This document shows positions 1 to 10,324 of a stretch of DNA of 64,000 bases, in pieces. Source of the DNA: Triatoma infestans (Eukaryota > Arthropoda > Insecta > Hemiptera > Reduviidae); the NCBI GenBank assembly GCA_011037195.1, contig JAAEAF010003529.1:1-64000 (forward strand), read 5' to 3'. Made by a program: the position numbers and the translations under genes. Positions within the stretch are counted from its first letter, which is position 1. Every line of letters begins with the position of its first letter. The notes below the pieces were generated by a model. That model did not search any database. It was given only the letters and a program-made list of their open reading frames with translations, and was not told where the DNA came from.

Positions 1-280
1 TGTTGTGGTGGTTGGTTCCGCAGAGCTGGAAAGCATCAGAGACATTTTCCGTGGTAGCCTGCTTCATTTTGTGGTCATCGACGGTTTCGGGCGTTCGCCC
101 ATCTTCAGGATGCGTTTTTCAGACAGTGTGATAACACAGACTTGCACAGAGCAAATTCAGTTTATACACTCCGGAGTGTTTGTCACACTGTCTGACAAAC
201 GCGTCCTGAAGATGGGCGAACGCCCGAAACCGGTCGATGACCACAAAATGAGCAGGCTACCACGGAAAATGTCTCTGATT
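1..280 (-). repeat. Foldback hammerhead-bearing element (Penelope/retrozyme-like), lineage A
   Basis: Two inverted arms meet near position 150, and each carries the block with CTGAAGA, a GGGC-GAAC-GCCC stem-loop, GAA and ACCGGT. The longer arm ends with the tail GGTTGGTTCCGCAGAGCTGG seen at the 3' end of the other copies. I therefore read the element on the minus strand, with its 3' end at or before position 1 and its other end near 280. It has no ORF of its own. The spurious 105-aa frame at 5-322 lies entirely in the palindrome. Confidence 0.75.
201..242 (+). ncRNA. Minimal hammerhead ribozyme motif, lineage A
   Basis: CTGAAGA (206-212) fits the CUGANGA core. It is followed by a GGGC/GCCC stem II, GAA (226-228), the palindrome ACCGGT (229-234) as stem III, and C235 as the cleavage nucleotide. 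Flanking GTC and GAT can form a short stem I. A six-base self-complementary stem III cannot form a hairpin in one molecule, which fits dimeric hammerheads known from Penelope-like elements. A second, one-base-deleted copy lies on the minus strand at about 72-114. Activity is not shown by the sequence. Confidence 0.65.
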
Positions 281-1020
281 TTAAAATTTTTATACTGTTT
301 ACAATTTCACTTTTCTTTTTAAGACTGTAAACATCATCATAATTACATTTTTTGCAAGCTACTTGCAAATCTTTGGTCTAAAAACAAAGATTCACAAACT
401 GGAGCACATGTGACATTTCACTATTTCACAATACATACTTATAACCGATTTTATGTGACTGAATAAGCTGATTACTTTTCAGCTTTCTAGGCATATTTTA
501 AGCCTGGCGGGTTTAGAAAACACTAACATTCAGCCTAAGTAAACAGCACGCCCAATTTAAATGGTCACTGATATTAACATTTTTTTTTCTCTCTTTTTTA
601 CTTTTTACTATTCAAACTGCTTTTTAATACTCTACTATTAAAACTGTTCCTACATTCCGTCAGTTGCTAATATATTTCGGCGGGAAAACCAATCTTTTCT
701 CTCTGAATGTTTCATTATGTTTTTTACAGTCAGCTCGCTCATTTTTTTCTCAGTTTCCAAAGAAAAGGGACTGAACTCCGCACGCTATTAATTGATACAA
801 TTTATATCTTCGTAATAATGGAGCACACATACTCTTTAATTTTCATTTCCTGAATCTTGGTCAGGCAGAATATGTTTTCCGATGGATTGTGTCGATTTAT
901 TATCTTAATGTATTTTTTATAATAAATGTAATTGTTATGTAATTGTGTAAGTATATAACGATTTATTGAAAATATCTCAAAAATGAAAATTCGCAGTAAG
1001 CTCAATTGCTAAGAGGACTT
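281..1020. other. AT-rich stretch without recognised gene
   Basis: No repeat family seen elsewhere in the window and no coding-like frame was recognised here. It contains poly-T runs and short chance ORFs only. Confidence 0.5.
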
Positions 1021-1021
1021 A

Positions 1022-1735
1022 GCCTGAGTGTTTGAGCCAAAGGCCAGACATTCAGAGCCAATGGGCAAGTTTCCCCCCCAGCATCTTCCAGGCGGAAATT
1101 CACCCAGTCGGAAAGTGTGTCCAGTTTAACCTCAAAAGGAAATATCGGAATCAGGAGATTGTAATCCTATCCGATAGCCGTCGGGCATTAAAGCGCAGAA
1201 TTCATTTGTTGTCAGTTCAAAAAGTGGGATGAGTATGTGCTTCGGCAGACTCAATGATTTCGGCAGGAATAATAGAGCTATCCTGTTTTGAGTGCTAGGG
1301 ATGGTTGACGTGGATGTTAATTAGATGGCCAACACCCTGACAAAGTAAGGCGCTGAACTTCCTTTATAGGATCTAAACTTTTTGTAGGATAAGGACTAGT
1401 CACTTCGGAAAGATAAAAGATTTGATGCGTGCATAATTCTGAGCAAAAATAGGCTTCGCATGTTGACGAATTTCCTCAAGGGGCTTTATAGACTGGAGAG
1501 AGCTGTGCATGAACACGATAGCATTTGAAGATTTGTGTGGGAAGATGGAGGAAAGTCCAATTACACCGCCTAACGGACTGCGACCCTATCATCCAAAGAA
1601 GATTTTTGGAAGCCTGGATAGTTATCAGGTGTTTGGAGGAAGATATATCTATATATCTCCTTAGAACTTTCCCAGATTTTGAGATTTCAAAGAAATGAGG
1701 AAAATCGGTACCCTGGACGTGCAACTTTATAGACA
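1022..1735 (+). pseudogene. Degenerate LINE ORF2 3' part: RNase H and C-terminal zinc knuckle relic
   Basis: The plus strand first reads a decayed RNase H segment (FQAEIHPVGKCVQFNLKRKY, then VILSDSRRALK). It closely parallels the better preserved copy at 13.9 kb, including the catalytic E in FQAE and D in LSDS. Downstream, around 1540-1600, the sequence GGAGGAAAGTCCAATTACA matches the C-terminal CCHC-like region of the 34.9 kb LINE. The frame is broken several times and stretches between are lost. No 3' UTR, poly(A) or target duplication was found. It is a dead fragment of an RNase H-bearing LINE of the I/R1-type group; the clade is an inference. Confidence 0.7.
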
Positions 1736-2081
1736 GGTTTTTTTTTGGACTGTTGCATAAAGTTGTTACATGATTTTCTTTCTAAATTTGAAATGCTGAC
1801 TGCTGCACACAGCAGCAAGTGGTGGACACAAATACGCTCTCTATTAGCCTTATGCTATACTCTCTCTTCCTCTTATTTAATTATAAAAGTCTTAATTTTT
1901 ATTATAAACATTTTTGTTCGAAACAAGTGATTTCAGGGGTTTCCGTATCTGTGGCGTTATATTTCACATATTTTTGGGGTCTGATCTAGATGCAAGCTGT
2001 TTGATATACACTGCAATATAATCCCTCATTTAATTACAATTTAATACTAATTTTATTACATTCTCTTACTAATAATATAAT

Positions 2082-2690
2082 ACAATAATAATAATAAGAG
2101 GAAGTATTGTGATCGTGCCAGATTTTCGAAATTAAGTTTTCACCGGAAATACACGTTTTGAGGTCTCTTGAGTCCAAAAAATTGGTTTTTAGAAAATGGT
2201 CTGTATATGTGTATGTGTGTATGACAAAAGAATATCTCAAAAACAAAAAGTGGCAGGAAGTTCAAACATGGATTTCCGTTTAGGTCCTACCACTGCAATA
2301 GACACGTAGATTTCGGGCAAAATTCATCTACCGGAAGTGCCATTTTACTAAATGTTTTTTTTTCTTTCATTTTTTTGTGATTTTCTTAAAAAAAATGGCT
2401 CGAACGATTTTCTTTAAACTTTATACATCAACCACATACTCGTATACAAAGATCTACAAGTTTTATTTGAAACTTTTCACCAGGAAAATTCATTTTTGGG
2501 GGCATTCTTGGGAGAGAGAGCTAGGAATATGGTTCCCTCTAAAGTATTATTTTTAGTTGAAAAATGTGCTATACAATTCTGTCAACTAAATTAATATTAA
2601 TTAGAATTATATAAGTTACTAAAAATTCCTAGTTTGAAGAAAATCTGGTTGAGCGGAAGTGCGACTTTGTTGAATAGGTCAGTCTTCCAG
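2082..2690 (-). mobile_element. HINE-like repeat, degenerate copy
   Basis: It begins with the hallmark TAAGAGGAAGTATTGTGATCG and continues through the TTTTCACCGGAAATA block, the TTGGTTTTTAGAAAATGGTCTG block with a short GT run, and one internal block ending in GGAAGTGCGA. The TCTGGTGTGAAAC end is missing, so it is truncated on that side. Confidence 0.75.
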
Positions 2691-2699
2691 TTTTTGCAT

Positions 2700-2890
2700 A
2701 CCAGTGTGAGTGTTCAAGCCTCTGTTGTTTTTGTCAATTTTAATTGCTAATGTTAAGACTACGATGTGCGCCCAAGATGGGGCGGTAGTGCGGGCCTTGG
2801 CTAAAAATATGGTAAACATTATATTATGAAGTTTTAAAAAAAAAAAACTTATAAAGTTTAAAAAAATATTAATAAGTCCCGTTTAAAACT
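2700..2890. other. Unassigned spacer between HINE and LINE relic
   Basis: There is a short GC-richer piece (about 2760-2810) and A-rich tracts. Nothing was recognised. Confidence 0.4.
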
Positions 2891-2894
2891 TCTG

Positions 2895-3900
2895 AATGCT
2901 ATAATTAACTCTACTGTTCTGTATTCTAGTGAGATTTGGGCTTCTACCTATATGGACAGCCTTGAAATAATATAGCTGCAATTTTTGAAACAAATTTATA
3001 ACCTCCCAAAAAACACACCAAATGCATTTGTTCGACTAGAATGTGGGATTTATCCACTTAAGGTGAATATATTTAAAACTATGGTCTGTTTACTAAATTA
3101 AAGTACTCGAAATGCCCCCTAGTCGCTTGCCCTATATTTGCCTGAATATCCTCTTGGATTTGCATTCTAATAACATTAATATTACTTGGATAAATATATT
3201 GAAGTCCCTGTTTTCTTCAATTGTTGTCTGGATATTCTGGCTTCTCGTGACCCTTCACCTACTCAAGAAGAACAAATTGAATATTATTGAAAAATTTCAA
3301 AACGATTGCCATTCGATGGACATTCATAATGTTTTAAACAGTAGATACAATTACTTGTATAGACTTGTGGGAAGCGAGGGGTCCTATTTAGATTGGAACT
3401 GTGCTATTGCTAAAATAAGATTGATTATTCAGCTTCGATTATGTAATCTAAAGTGTTCAAGAATCTATGTCGAGGGTTCCTCTTTTGTCTTCGATGAGGG
3501 CAATCTCTGTTTGATTTACCGGACTCTCTTTTACATTTCCTCTTTTACTATCACGCATTGCAACCATTTAGAGAACAGTATCTTAATCCATATCTTGCTG
3601 ACTCGGATACTGTATCCAACTGTTTCGAGAAGTTGTTCACGGTTGGGGCCGTTTCACAGACAAATGCAAATTACAAATACGCCATTAATGCCCTAAGAAT
3701 TAGGAGTTTTATCCTTTCTGATTAACTAATCCATTTATTATTTTGTTAATAATATCTGGTTCAGTTTATGAGTTTTATTTCTTTTATTTATTATAAATAT
3801 CATATCATTTTTGTATATTGTAAACCAAACTCCTTGCAAAAGGAATGTTATTCCTGTATGCAATAAATAAATAATAATAATAATAACAATAATAATATTA
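2895..3900 (+). pseudogene. LINE reverse-transcriptase C-terminus and 3' end (degenerate)
   Basis: Broken plus-strand frames read LYSSEIWASTYMDSLE, then LPKNTPNAFVRLECGIYPLK. This is the usual thumb/post-RT pattern of many insect LINEs (Y..EIW, Q..F...LP..TP..FVR.E.G..PL). About 600 bp further on comes HFLFYYHALQPFREQYL, the C-terminal CCHC-like segment, and then a frame ending near 3725. The 3' UTR ends in GCAATAAATAAATAATAAT followed by a TAA-rich microsatellite (about 3866-3897), a common LINE 3' tail. The 194-aa frame at 3112-3696 lies in a different frame from these matches and should not be taken as a protein. The exact clade is not resolved. Confidence 0.65.
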
Positions 3901-5190
3901 TAAAGTGCTATTATATTTTAATTTTGTATTAAATTAATTAATACAAATAAACTTTAAAATGGGGAAAAAGAGCTTCAATTTAATTAAAAACTTTAGAAAA
4001 AGTTGTGTAAACATCTTGTTTAAAATGGAAGAGAATAACCAGTCTAGATCGATTCATAACTAATTTAAACTAAGTGATGTTAATAAGATTAGAATAAAAC
4101 ATGGAACTTATTCAAAAAAAAGTTCATAGGTAATTTCATTCTTTAATAATTAGTTTTATTAATTTGGATAAAAATTATCTCAGATAAATACAAAAATAAG
4201 TTTTTTTTTTTTGTATTGATCGATTTAAAAAAGGGAGAAGTTATGAGAGTGCTAATATATTTTCCACTTTTATTCAAAACAAATTATCTATGCAATTAAA
4301 TTTGTCTTCATTTTTGTTTAAATAGAAATTTCTAGCGTTCTCTAATATTGAAATAGTTGTTTTAAATGAACAAAAGAGAAATTCTTCCTACTATCAACCT
4401 AAATTTCCAATTTATTTAATTAATTTACACGTTCAGAAACTAGAGAGGGCAAACTGTTTTCCTGACAAATACTCTAAAAGCTTTCCAGTTATTTCTATGA
4501 TTAATGCATTTTCTTCATTATTTTTCCAAGTATTTCTGAGTTATTTATTACTTGTGAAACAATAAAGTATTATATAGTAAACCAAACGTTATTCTAATGT
4601 ACCAGAATTTATTAGCAATTTTTTTTTTATTTTATTTTGGTTTTTATATTTTATTAAAGAAGCTCGTATTTTATTGTAATAAGGAAGGCAAGGCTGGGCC
4701 ACAAATGGCGCTTGTGCCATGTAGTTATGTATTATAACACGCCATTTTCAATAAATCATTTTCTTTTATCTTTTTTTTTGCATGAACTATTATAGAAAAA
4801 ACTATTCGTTCATAGTTGTTTCCAATGTATTGAAAAATGCGAATAGAAGTGTTTTTATTGAAATAAGGAAATTTTCTAAAGTAAAAACTGAAAAATAATC
4901 TTTTTAAGGTGTAAAGTGGGGGTACTGCATCCACTGCATCCACCACTGCATTGATTTGAATGCAGTGGAAAAATTTTGTTTTTAATTTACACATGGAAGC
5001 AAGTCCCCCTTCATCTTGTGAAGAGCAGCCTCCACGCAAATCTACTCGTGTAATTTCCAGCGTCTACTTAAACGACTTATTAGACATCCCATAGAAAACA
5101 CTGAAATGATACTTCGAGAAAAATAACTTGTGTCCTAACTCACCTAAAATCAATTCTCTCAGCAAAGCTCCAAATATAAGTAAGAACTAT
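3901..5190. other. AT-rich stretch without recognised gene
   Basis: No homology to the repeat families in this window was recognised. A 104-aa minus-strand frame (4725-5039) has low-complexity ends and no recognisable motif. I treat it as chance. Confidence 0.45.
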
Positions 5191-5194
5191 ATTT

Positions 5195-5312
5195 GTAATG
5201 TTGTGATTGGTTACGCAGAGCTGGGAATCATCAGTGATAGCCTGCTACTTTTTGTGATCATCAAGATGATCACAGAAAGAAGCAGGCTGCCACGGAAAAT
5301 GTTTTTGATATT
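5195..5312. repeat. Short foldback derivative lacking the hammerhead core
   Basis: The arms match the outer parts of lineage A foldback elements (GATAGCCTGCTACTTTTTGTG and its inverted partner with AAGAAGCAGGCTGCCACGG). They are joined by a short GATCATCAAGATGATC loop. The ribozyme-like centre is gone, so it is an internal-deletion product. Confidence 0.65.
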
Positions 5313-5495
5313 TGTAAATGCTCTGTCCCCTAATAGAATCTAAATCTATTCCTCTTAACGAGATTTTGGGCAATAACTCTACGCTTTTTCACGGCTATAA
5401 TATCTAGTTTTCATCTACTTGGTCCAATTAATATCCTTTTGGATACAGAACAGAAAAGGAAGTGAGAAGAAGAATAGGGATAGCGTGGAGGAGAT

Positions 5496-5606
5496 TGTAA
5501 CGGCAAGAGAGAGAACACAAGCCCGACCGAGAGAAAACAGACTCTCTCTGGTACTCTCTGGCTTAAGCAGGCTAGAGTGGGAGAACCTGTATATAAGCCA
5601 GTGAAA

Positions 5607-5689
<83 letters not shown>

Positions 5690-5891
5690 ATTATATATAT
5701 AATATATAATATATATTATTATCTATATATATAGATAATATAATATATATATAATATATATATATATATATTTCTATATATATTATATAGATAATATATT
5801 ATAATAATAATTATTATAATATATATATAACATAATATAATATAATATATTATATATATATAAAATTTCTCTCCTCATCAACTCCATTATA
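5496..5891 (+). mobile_element. Solo LTR with microsatellite expansion
   Basis: It starts TGTAACGGCAAGAG and ends CAACTCCATTATA. It has a TATATAAG promoter-like element just before the expansion. GAGAT is duplicated at 5491-5495 and 5892-5896, a 5-bp target site duplication. The ATCT and AT repeats at about 5607-5870 enlarge it relative to the 155-bp copy at 7274. Confidence 0.8.
5607..5870. repeat. (ATCT)n/(AT)n microsatellite
   Basis: Tandem CTAT units grade into AT-rich dinucleotide repeats with several local palindromes. Confidence 0.9.
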
Positions 5892-5974
5892 GAGATTCTG
5901 GTCATTGAGATGTATAATGAAGAATAAAACAATAGTCCCGTAGAAAAGAGGTAAAATATTTGACTCCTTACTTT

Positions 5975-6410
5975 ATAGTGCTCAAACCTGGACCATCACG
6001 GACAAAGTAGTAAGAATGCTGAGAGTGACTCAGAGTGGAATGGAGCGAAGCTTGTTAGGTGTAAGAGAAGCATTGACAGCCTTAGAAATGAAATATAAGG
6101 AAGAAGACGGAAAGTGTGGATATAGAGAGGAAAGTTAGAGTGATGGTTTGGAAGTGGGTGCAGGTCATGTGGATAGGCTAAAGAATGGCCGGTGGGCAAA
6201 GAGAATAACTAAGTGGGTACCTAACTACAGGAAACGGAAGGTTGGCAGTCAGAAGAAGAGAGATAGGCTGAGTGGTTGGTAACTAAGGTTGGTCATAAAT
6301 GAATACTGAAGGCTCAGACTGGTGGCGCACTCAGGGACAGGCCTGTGCTCAGTAATGGGCCTGGTTCCACAAGTACAGCAAGAAGATGAAGGGAAAGAAG
6401 ATAAATACGA
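5975..6410 (+). pseudogene. RTE-like LINE, C-terminal relic
   Basis: Broken frames read YSAQTWTITDKVVRMLRVTQ then SGMERSLLGV, followed by remnants of the KWQWAGH and GRWAKR type segment and then YRKRKVGRPKKR-like sequence. This is the C-terminus of the very common arthropod endonuclease-RT elements of RTE type. Stops and frameshifts are frequent. A poly(A)-like run follows near 6479, and 6525-6595 carries AATCAATAAAGG and a TTA/TTC microsatellite resembling a LINE tail. Confidence 0.65.
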
Positions 6411-6599
6411 AGAAAAAATATTTAAATTTATTTCAAATTGTCTATGTATATGAACTAAATAAAATAATAAATTCATTAAAAAAAAAAAATTTGTTTTGTA
6501 CTAATATTATGTATTTATTTTGTAATGGAATCAATAAAGGCTACTTCTTCTTCTTATTGTTCTTATTATTATTATTATTATTATAATAATAATATCTAG

Positions 6600-7025
6600 T
6601 TTATGTATATCTCCTCCATATATCTAAGCAAAGTGTTAAAACAATGGTTACTGATTGAGTAGATACGTCCGCAAGGCTAATGAAACATCAGATATTTATT
6701 CTCCGGTATAACGTGCTTTAATTTGTAGTCATCATCCCTTTTAGGCGTTCATTCATCTTAAGGAATGCCCCTAAAATTAAATCTTTCTAGAAAAATATAT
6801 AATTTACTAAGAAGTATGGTATAAAGAAAAATCTTTGAAACCGTTTTCCAGAAAAAAATAGATTACAGATTTTCTTCAATGATTAGAGTGTAGTTTTTCA
6901 TTAAGTTTCTACAGAAATGTTGATTTCCAATTTTAAAGTTTCAATCACATTAATAACTGTGTAGAATTTCCAGTGGATACACGTACGAGTATAAGGATCT
7001 TGTTTGCTAATGGAGAAATCCTAAC
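6600..7025. other. Unassigned AT-rich spacer
   Basis: No gene was recognised. Weak HINE-like wording occurs around 6830-6880 but is too diverged to call. Confidence 0.35.
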
Positions 7026-7071
7026 GTAGTTTTGCTTAGAGACATTTTCCGTAGTAGCCTGCTTCATTTTG

Positions 7072-7114
7072 TGGTCATCGACCGGTTTCGGGCGTTCGCC
7101 CATCTTCAGGATGC
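7072..7114 (-). ncRNA. Minimal hammerhead ribozyme motif, lineage A (left arm)
   Basis: This is the reverse complement of the right-arm motif: CTGAAGA, the GGGC/GCCC stem, GAA, ACCGGT, C. All core positions are kept. Confidence 0.65.
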
Positions 7115-7273
7115 GTTTTTCAGACAGTGTGACAACACAGACTCGAGAGTAACTTAGTTTCACACTAACACGGCTATAATATCTAGTTTGCATCTGCTTG
7201 GTCCAATTAATATCCTTTGAGAACAGAACAGAAAAGGAAGTGAGAAGAAGAATAGAAATAGCGTGGAGGAGAT

Positions 7274-7428
7274 TGTAACGGCAAGAGAGAGAACACAAGC
7301 CCGACCGAGAGAAAACAGACTCTCTCTGGTACTCTCTGGCTTAAGCAGGCTAGAGTGGGGAGAACCTGTATATAAGCCAGTGAGAATCTATATAATATAT
7401 AATTTCTCTCCTCATCAACTCCATTATA
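7274..7428 (+). mobile_element. Solo LTR (internally deleted), nested
   Basis: It has TGTAACGG and CCATTATA ends, a TATATAAG box, and GAGAT target duplications at 7269-7273 and 7429-7433. It lies in the loop of the foldback element and is the same insertion event as the LTR at 5496. Confidence 0.8.
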
Positions 7429-7540
7429 GAGATTCTGGTCATTGAGATGTATAATGAAGAATAAAACAATAGACCCGTAGAAAAGTTAGTGTGAAACTAA
7501 GTTACTCTCGAGTCTGTGTTGTCACACTGTCTGAAAAACG

Positions 7541-7580
7541 CATCCTGAAGATGGGCGAACGCCCGAAACCGGTCGATGAC
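7541..7580 (+). ncRNA. Minimal hammerhead ribozyme motif, lineage A (right arm)
   Basis: CATC (7541-7544) can pair with GATG after the cleavage site as stem I. CTGAAGA is at 7545-7551, stem II is GGGC-GAAC-GCCC, GAA is at 7565-7567, the self-complementary ACCGGT is at 7568-7573, and C7574 is the predicted cleavage nucleotide. This is the best preserved example in the window. Confidence 0.7.
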
Positions 7581-7667
7581 CACAAAATGAAGCAGGCTAC
7601 CACGGAAAATGTCTCTGATGCTTTCCAGCTCTGCGGAACCAACCACCACAACAAGTAGTTTTGCTTA

Positions 7668-7975
7668 TTTTTGCGTCAACACCATCCGCTGCAACATGCC
7701 ATTACATGTTCATGCAGTAAAACGCAGCGCGGCATATTTGATGTGAATGTACTTCAAGATTGATGATACGCTATCTTTCAATCTTTTTGTGTATATTCAT
7801 TTAGAGAAAATGATCAGTTAATACGGACATAATTTTTGTCCATCCTATTAACTGCATTTTGTTAGTTAAGTCGTTATCTTTTATGACAAACATTTTTTTT
7901 CCTTATTTCAATTAGGTGGCAAAATTGTTGGAAGTTAATGTAAACAATATTTATGTTTGGCCGTTGTTAATATTA
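7668..7975. other. Unassigned spacer
   Basis: No recognised feature. Confidence 0.4.
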
Positions 7976-7976
7976 A

Positions 7977-8233
7977 ACAAGCTAAAAAAATTAGTTGGCT
8001 GGGGACCAAAGAAGAAATTTTTTATGTTTTAAAAAGTTTATTCGAAGTTTCGGACACCTTAAGGAAGAATGGAGAGTTAAATGTTATAGGAGATAACCTC
8101 CTCCAATATTTAACTCTCCATTCTTCCAACAGTTCCTGAGGAAGGATACCAAAGGTGTCCGAAACGTCGAATAAACTTTTTAAAAAATAAAAAGTTTCCT
8201 CTTTAGCCCCAGCCAACTAATTTTTTAGCTTGT
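7977..8233 (+). repeat. Foldback element with hammerhead-like motif, lineage B
   Basis: A nearly perfect palindrome runs from ACAAGCTAAAAAAATTAG to its complement CTAATTTTTTAGCTTGT. The centre is TAACTCTCCATTC and its inverse. The right half carries a hammerhead-like core, and the left half carries a stem-deleted inverse. The 60- and 64-aa frames here are palindrome shadows. Confidence 0.75.
8132..8172 (+). ncRNA. Minimal hammerhead ribozyme motif, lineage B
   Basis: GTTC (8132-8135) can pair with GAAT after the cleavage point. CTGAGGA (8136-8142) is the core. GGATACC and GGTGTCC form a 7-bp stem II with loop AAA. GAA (8161-8163), ACGT (8164-8167, self-complementary) and C8168 follow. This is the same architecture as lineage A with an unrelated stem II sequence. 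Confidence 0.6.
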
Positions 8234-8675
8234 TGCAAGTTATTTTATTAAATTCACTTATACTATTATTAGAAATAATATAAGTGTCCACCACCTACAT
8301 AATAAGAATACCGAACAAGTTATTAAAATGTTATAATTAAACAAAATTTATCACCTAGTACTGCTAACTTTTTCATTGAGACTATGACATCCTATATGTT
8401 GGACCTAAAAGAAATGTTACAGTTTCAAAACAAATTATTCATTTTTTTTTTTTTTTTTACTTGCTAGACTATTGGTCGGACAGAATTCTATGGACTGTTA
8501 ACGAAATTTACATTCTGTACTTTCACTCTTGACCGGCATTCTGTGCAACGTACTGGGGATATTAAACTACCTCCATTTGAACTTCATATCACTATTCAAT
8601 TTTATAACTTCACAGATCAGGTGGAAAATGATGTTAATTTTTATATCTGTAGTTTCTAAATAAACAAATTGTGTT
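8234..8675. other. Unassigned spacer
   Basis: AT-rich with a long T run near 8445. No recognised gene. Confidence 0.4.
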
Positions 8676-8679
8676 AAAA

Positions 8680-9115
8680 GTTTTCAAATTAAGTTTTCAT
8701 TGAAATCCATTTTGCCTATTACCGTGGGATCTGACAGCAAGTTATCTGTCCCCTTTTCCTTCAACCAGAAATACCAATTTTCCTGATTGGATAATTCAAT
8801 GTTTGCGAGTTTTTTGAAAATAGCTTCAACGTTTTTTTTTAAACTTCTTATACGCACTATGAATATAAATATTTATTAGTTTTATTTAATACATGATTTA
8901 TGACTTTTTTTTTTGGAAACATTTTTCGGGTAGGTATTGGGAAGGGATGGGGACATGCTTTTCTATGAAGTGCTATTTTAGTTTAATATACGATTCGTAT
9001 CATCTATATAATATTATTTATAATTAAATGTGAGTCTAATATTCCGATTTTTTTTTTTTTTTTAGAATAAAATAGCTTGCCTGGAATTATCGTGACCTTA
9101 TTGAATAGTATTTTT
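8680..9115 (-). mobile_element. HINE-like repeat, degenerate
   Basis: The sequence AAGTTTTCATTGAAATCC, then a block matching the family's CCATGGGATCTGACAGTACG segment, and a GGGAAGGGATGGGG block all occur in family order. Both termini are missing. Confidence 0.6.
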
Positions 9116-9233
9116 AGTTTACTAATCATTTCTCGATAAAGAATTCAAAAGTTTTTATTTAACTAAAAAAATGGAGCTCTATCATTTTGTTTTGAAATTT
9201 TTTTTTAGGAGACAATCATTTTAGAGAAGTTCT

Positions 9234-9468
9234 TTTTTTTTTTAATTTAAGGCGCGTTAACATCTATGGTCATTGGCGCCTGGAGCCTTCTCAGTGCACT
9301 GCCGGCCTCCGGACAGTGTTCTCTCGTTACAGAAACTCACTGTCCATCACCGCACAATGAGCTGTAGAGGTTCCTAGGAAGAAAAAAATCTAAGGGAGCA
9401 CAGCTGAACTCGAACAGGGCCCTCCGCGTGGGAGCCCAGTACGCTAACCACTTAGCTATTCCCTTCCC
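9234..9468 (-). mobile_element. tRNA-derived SINE, tail A subfamily, with 12-bp TSD
   Basis: Read on the minus strand it starts GGGAAGGGAATAGCTAAGTG (A box region) and has a diverged B box near GTTCGAG. It continues through the body CACTGTCCGGAGGCCGGCAG and ends in the GGCGCCAATGACCATAGATG tail plus poly(A). TAGAGAAGTTCT flanks it at 9222-9233 and 9469-9480. Confidence 0.85.
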
Positions 9469-9480
9469 TAGAGAAGTTCT

Positions 9481-10320
9481 GTGTCTGCAGGATCTCATGC
9501 TTTCCTTAAACAAAAAATCATTTTCATAAGTTTAGATTCATTCATTGATATAATATTGAAGACAAGTAAACATTTAGTAAATATTAAGTTTGAAGGAAAT
9601 TTGTCAATATTATAACTACGTAAATTAGTGTGAATATGTTTATTAGCATGAATATATTTATTAGAGTGAACGTACTTATTGGCGAGAATGTTGGAGTGAA
9701 CGATTAGAGTAGGTTATATGATTTGGTTTGCAATTAGGTTTAGTTCATTGAAAGATAAGTCCATTAAGGGTGTGCAGGAACATTTTTTTAAAAATACATT
9801 AAATCGCCTCCATAGGATTAATAATTGATACTTATATACCAAGTTGATATAATACAAACTTATGTAAATAATATGTTTATCCCATTTTATTTTTAACAAT
9901 TTTATCAATTTATCCCATTAGAAATTAAAGTTACTTAATTAAATAAAAGGAATTTCTGGTTAATATTATTTTATCGTATAGGTAGTAAGTAATAATTGTA
10001 CACTGACTCGAACGTAAAGTAGCTAATCAACATATAAATTGTCTGATGGACAAACATATGTATGAAATGATGGTATTACGGATCTGAGAATCTAACTTTA
10101 ACTGCATTATCTGGGATTTAATTGTTCATTAATGCGCTTGATTTATGTTGAACTTAATTTCTTTGATGTTTGCCGTGTATCTTTGGTAATATATTGGAAA
10201 AGATAAATGTAACAATGAAGTTCATCGCTAGGATTATAATACTACAAATGTAAAAGTTTTCATTAAAAGGAAGAAATAGCTTTCGGAAAATATATTAATA
10301 ATAAAATTGACAATATTTAG
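9481..10320. other. Unassigned AT-rich stretch
   Basis: There is a small run of TTATTAG.(G)TGAA units at about 9625-9710. No gene was recognised. Confidence 0.4.
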
Positions 10321-10324
10321 AATG

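Larger units (their letters stand above)
5385..5960 (+). repeat. Repeat unit carrying a solo LTR, copy 1
   Basis: The flanks (from CACGGCTATAATATCTAG to the AACAATAG.CCCGTAGAAAAG side) are shared with 7171-7486. The solo LTR sits at the same point in both, so the unit was duplicated after the LTR inserted. This copy has a large ATCT/AT expansion inside the LTR. Confidence 0.75.
7039..7654 (+). mobile_element. Foldback hammerhead-bearing retroelement with 13-bp TSD and nested insert
   Basis: The left arm (7039-7170) and right arm (7487-7654) are inverted copies, each with an intact lineage A hammerhead core. The right arm extends about 40 bp further, to the tail ending CCAACCACCACAACA. GTAGTTTTGCTTA is repeated exactly at 7026-7038 and 7655-7667. 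A 13-bp duplication plus an arm shortened on one side indicates insertion by target-primed reverse transcription. Inverted terminal repeats with a one-sided tail and hammerheads are known for Penelope-like elements. The loop holds a separate repeat with a solo LTR. Confidence 0.75.

Noticed and set aside
3112..3696. 194-aa open frame
   Set aside because: It overlaps the LINE relic in a different frame; the homologous signal (HFLFYYHALQPFREQ) is in another frame.
4725..5039. 104-aa minus-strand gene
   Set aside because: No recognisable domain, lysine/phenylalanine-rich AT-driven composition, and no splice context.
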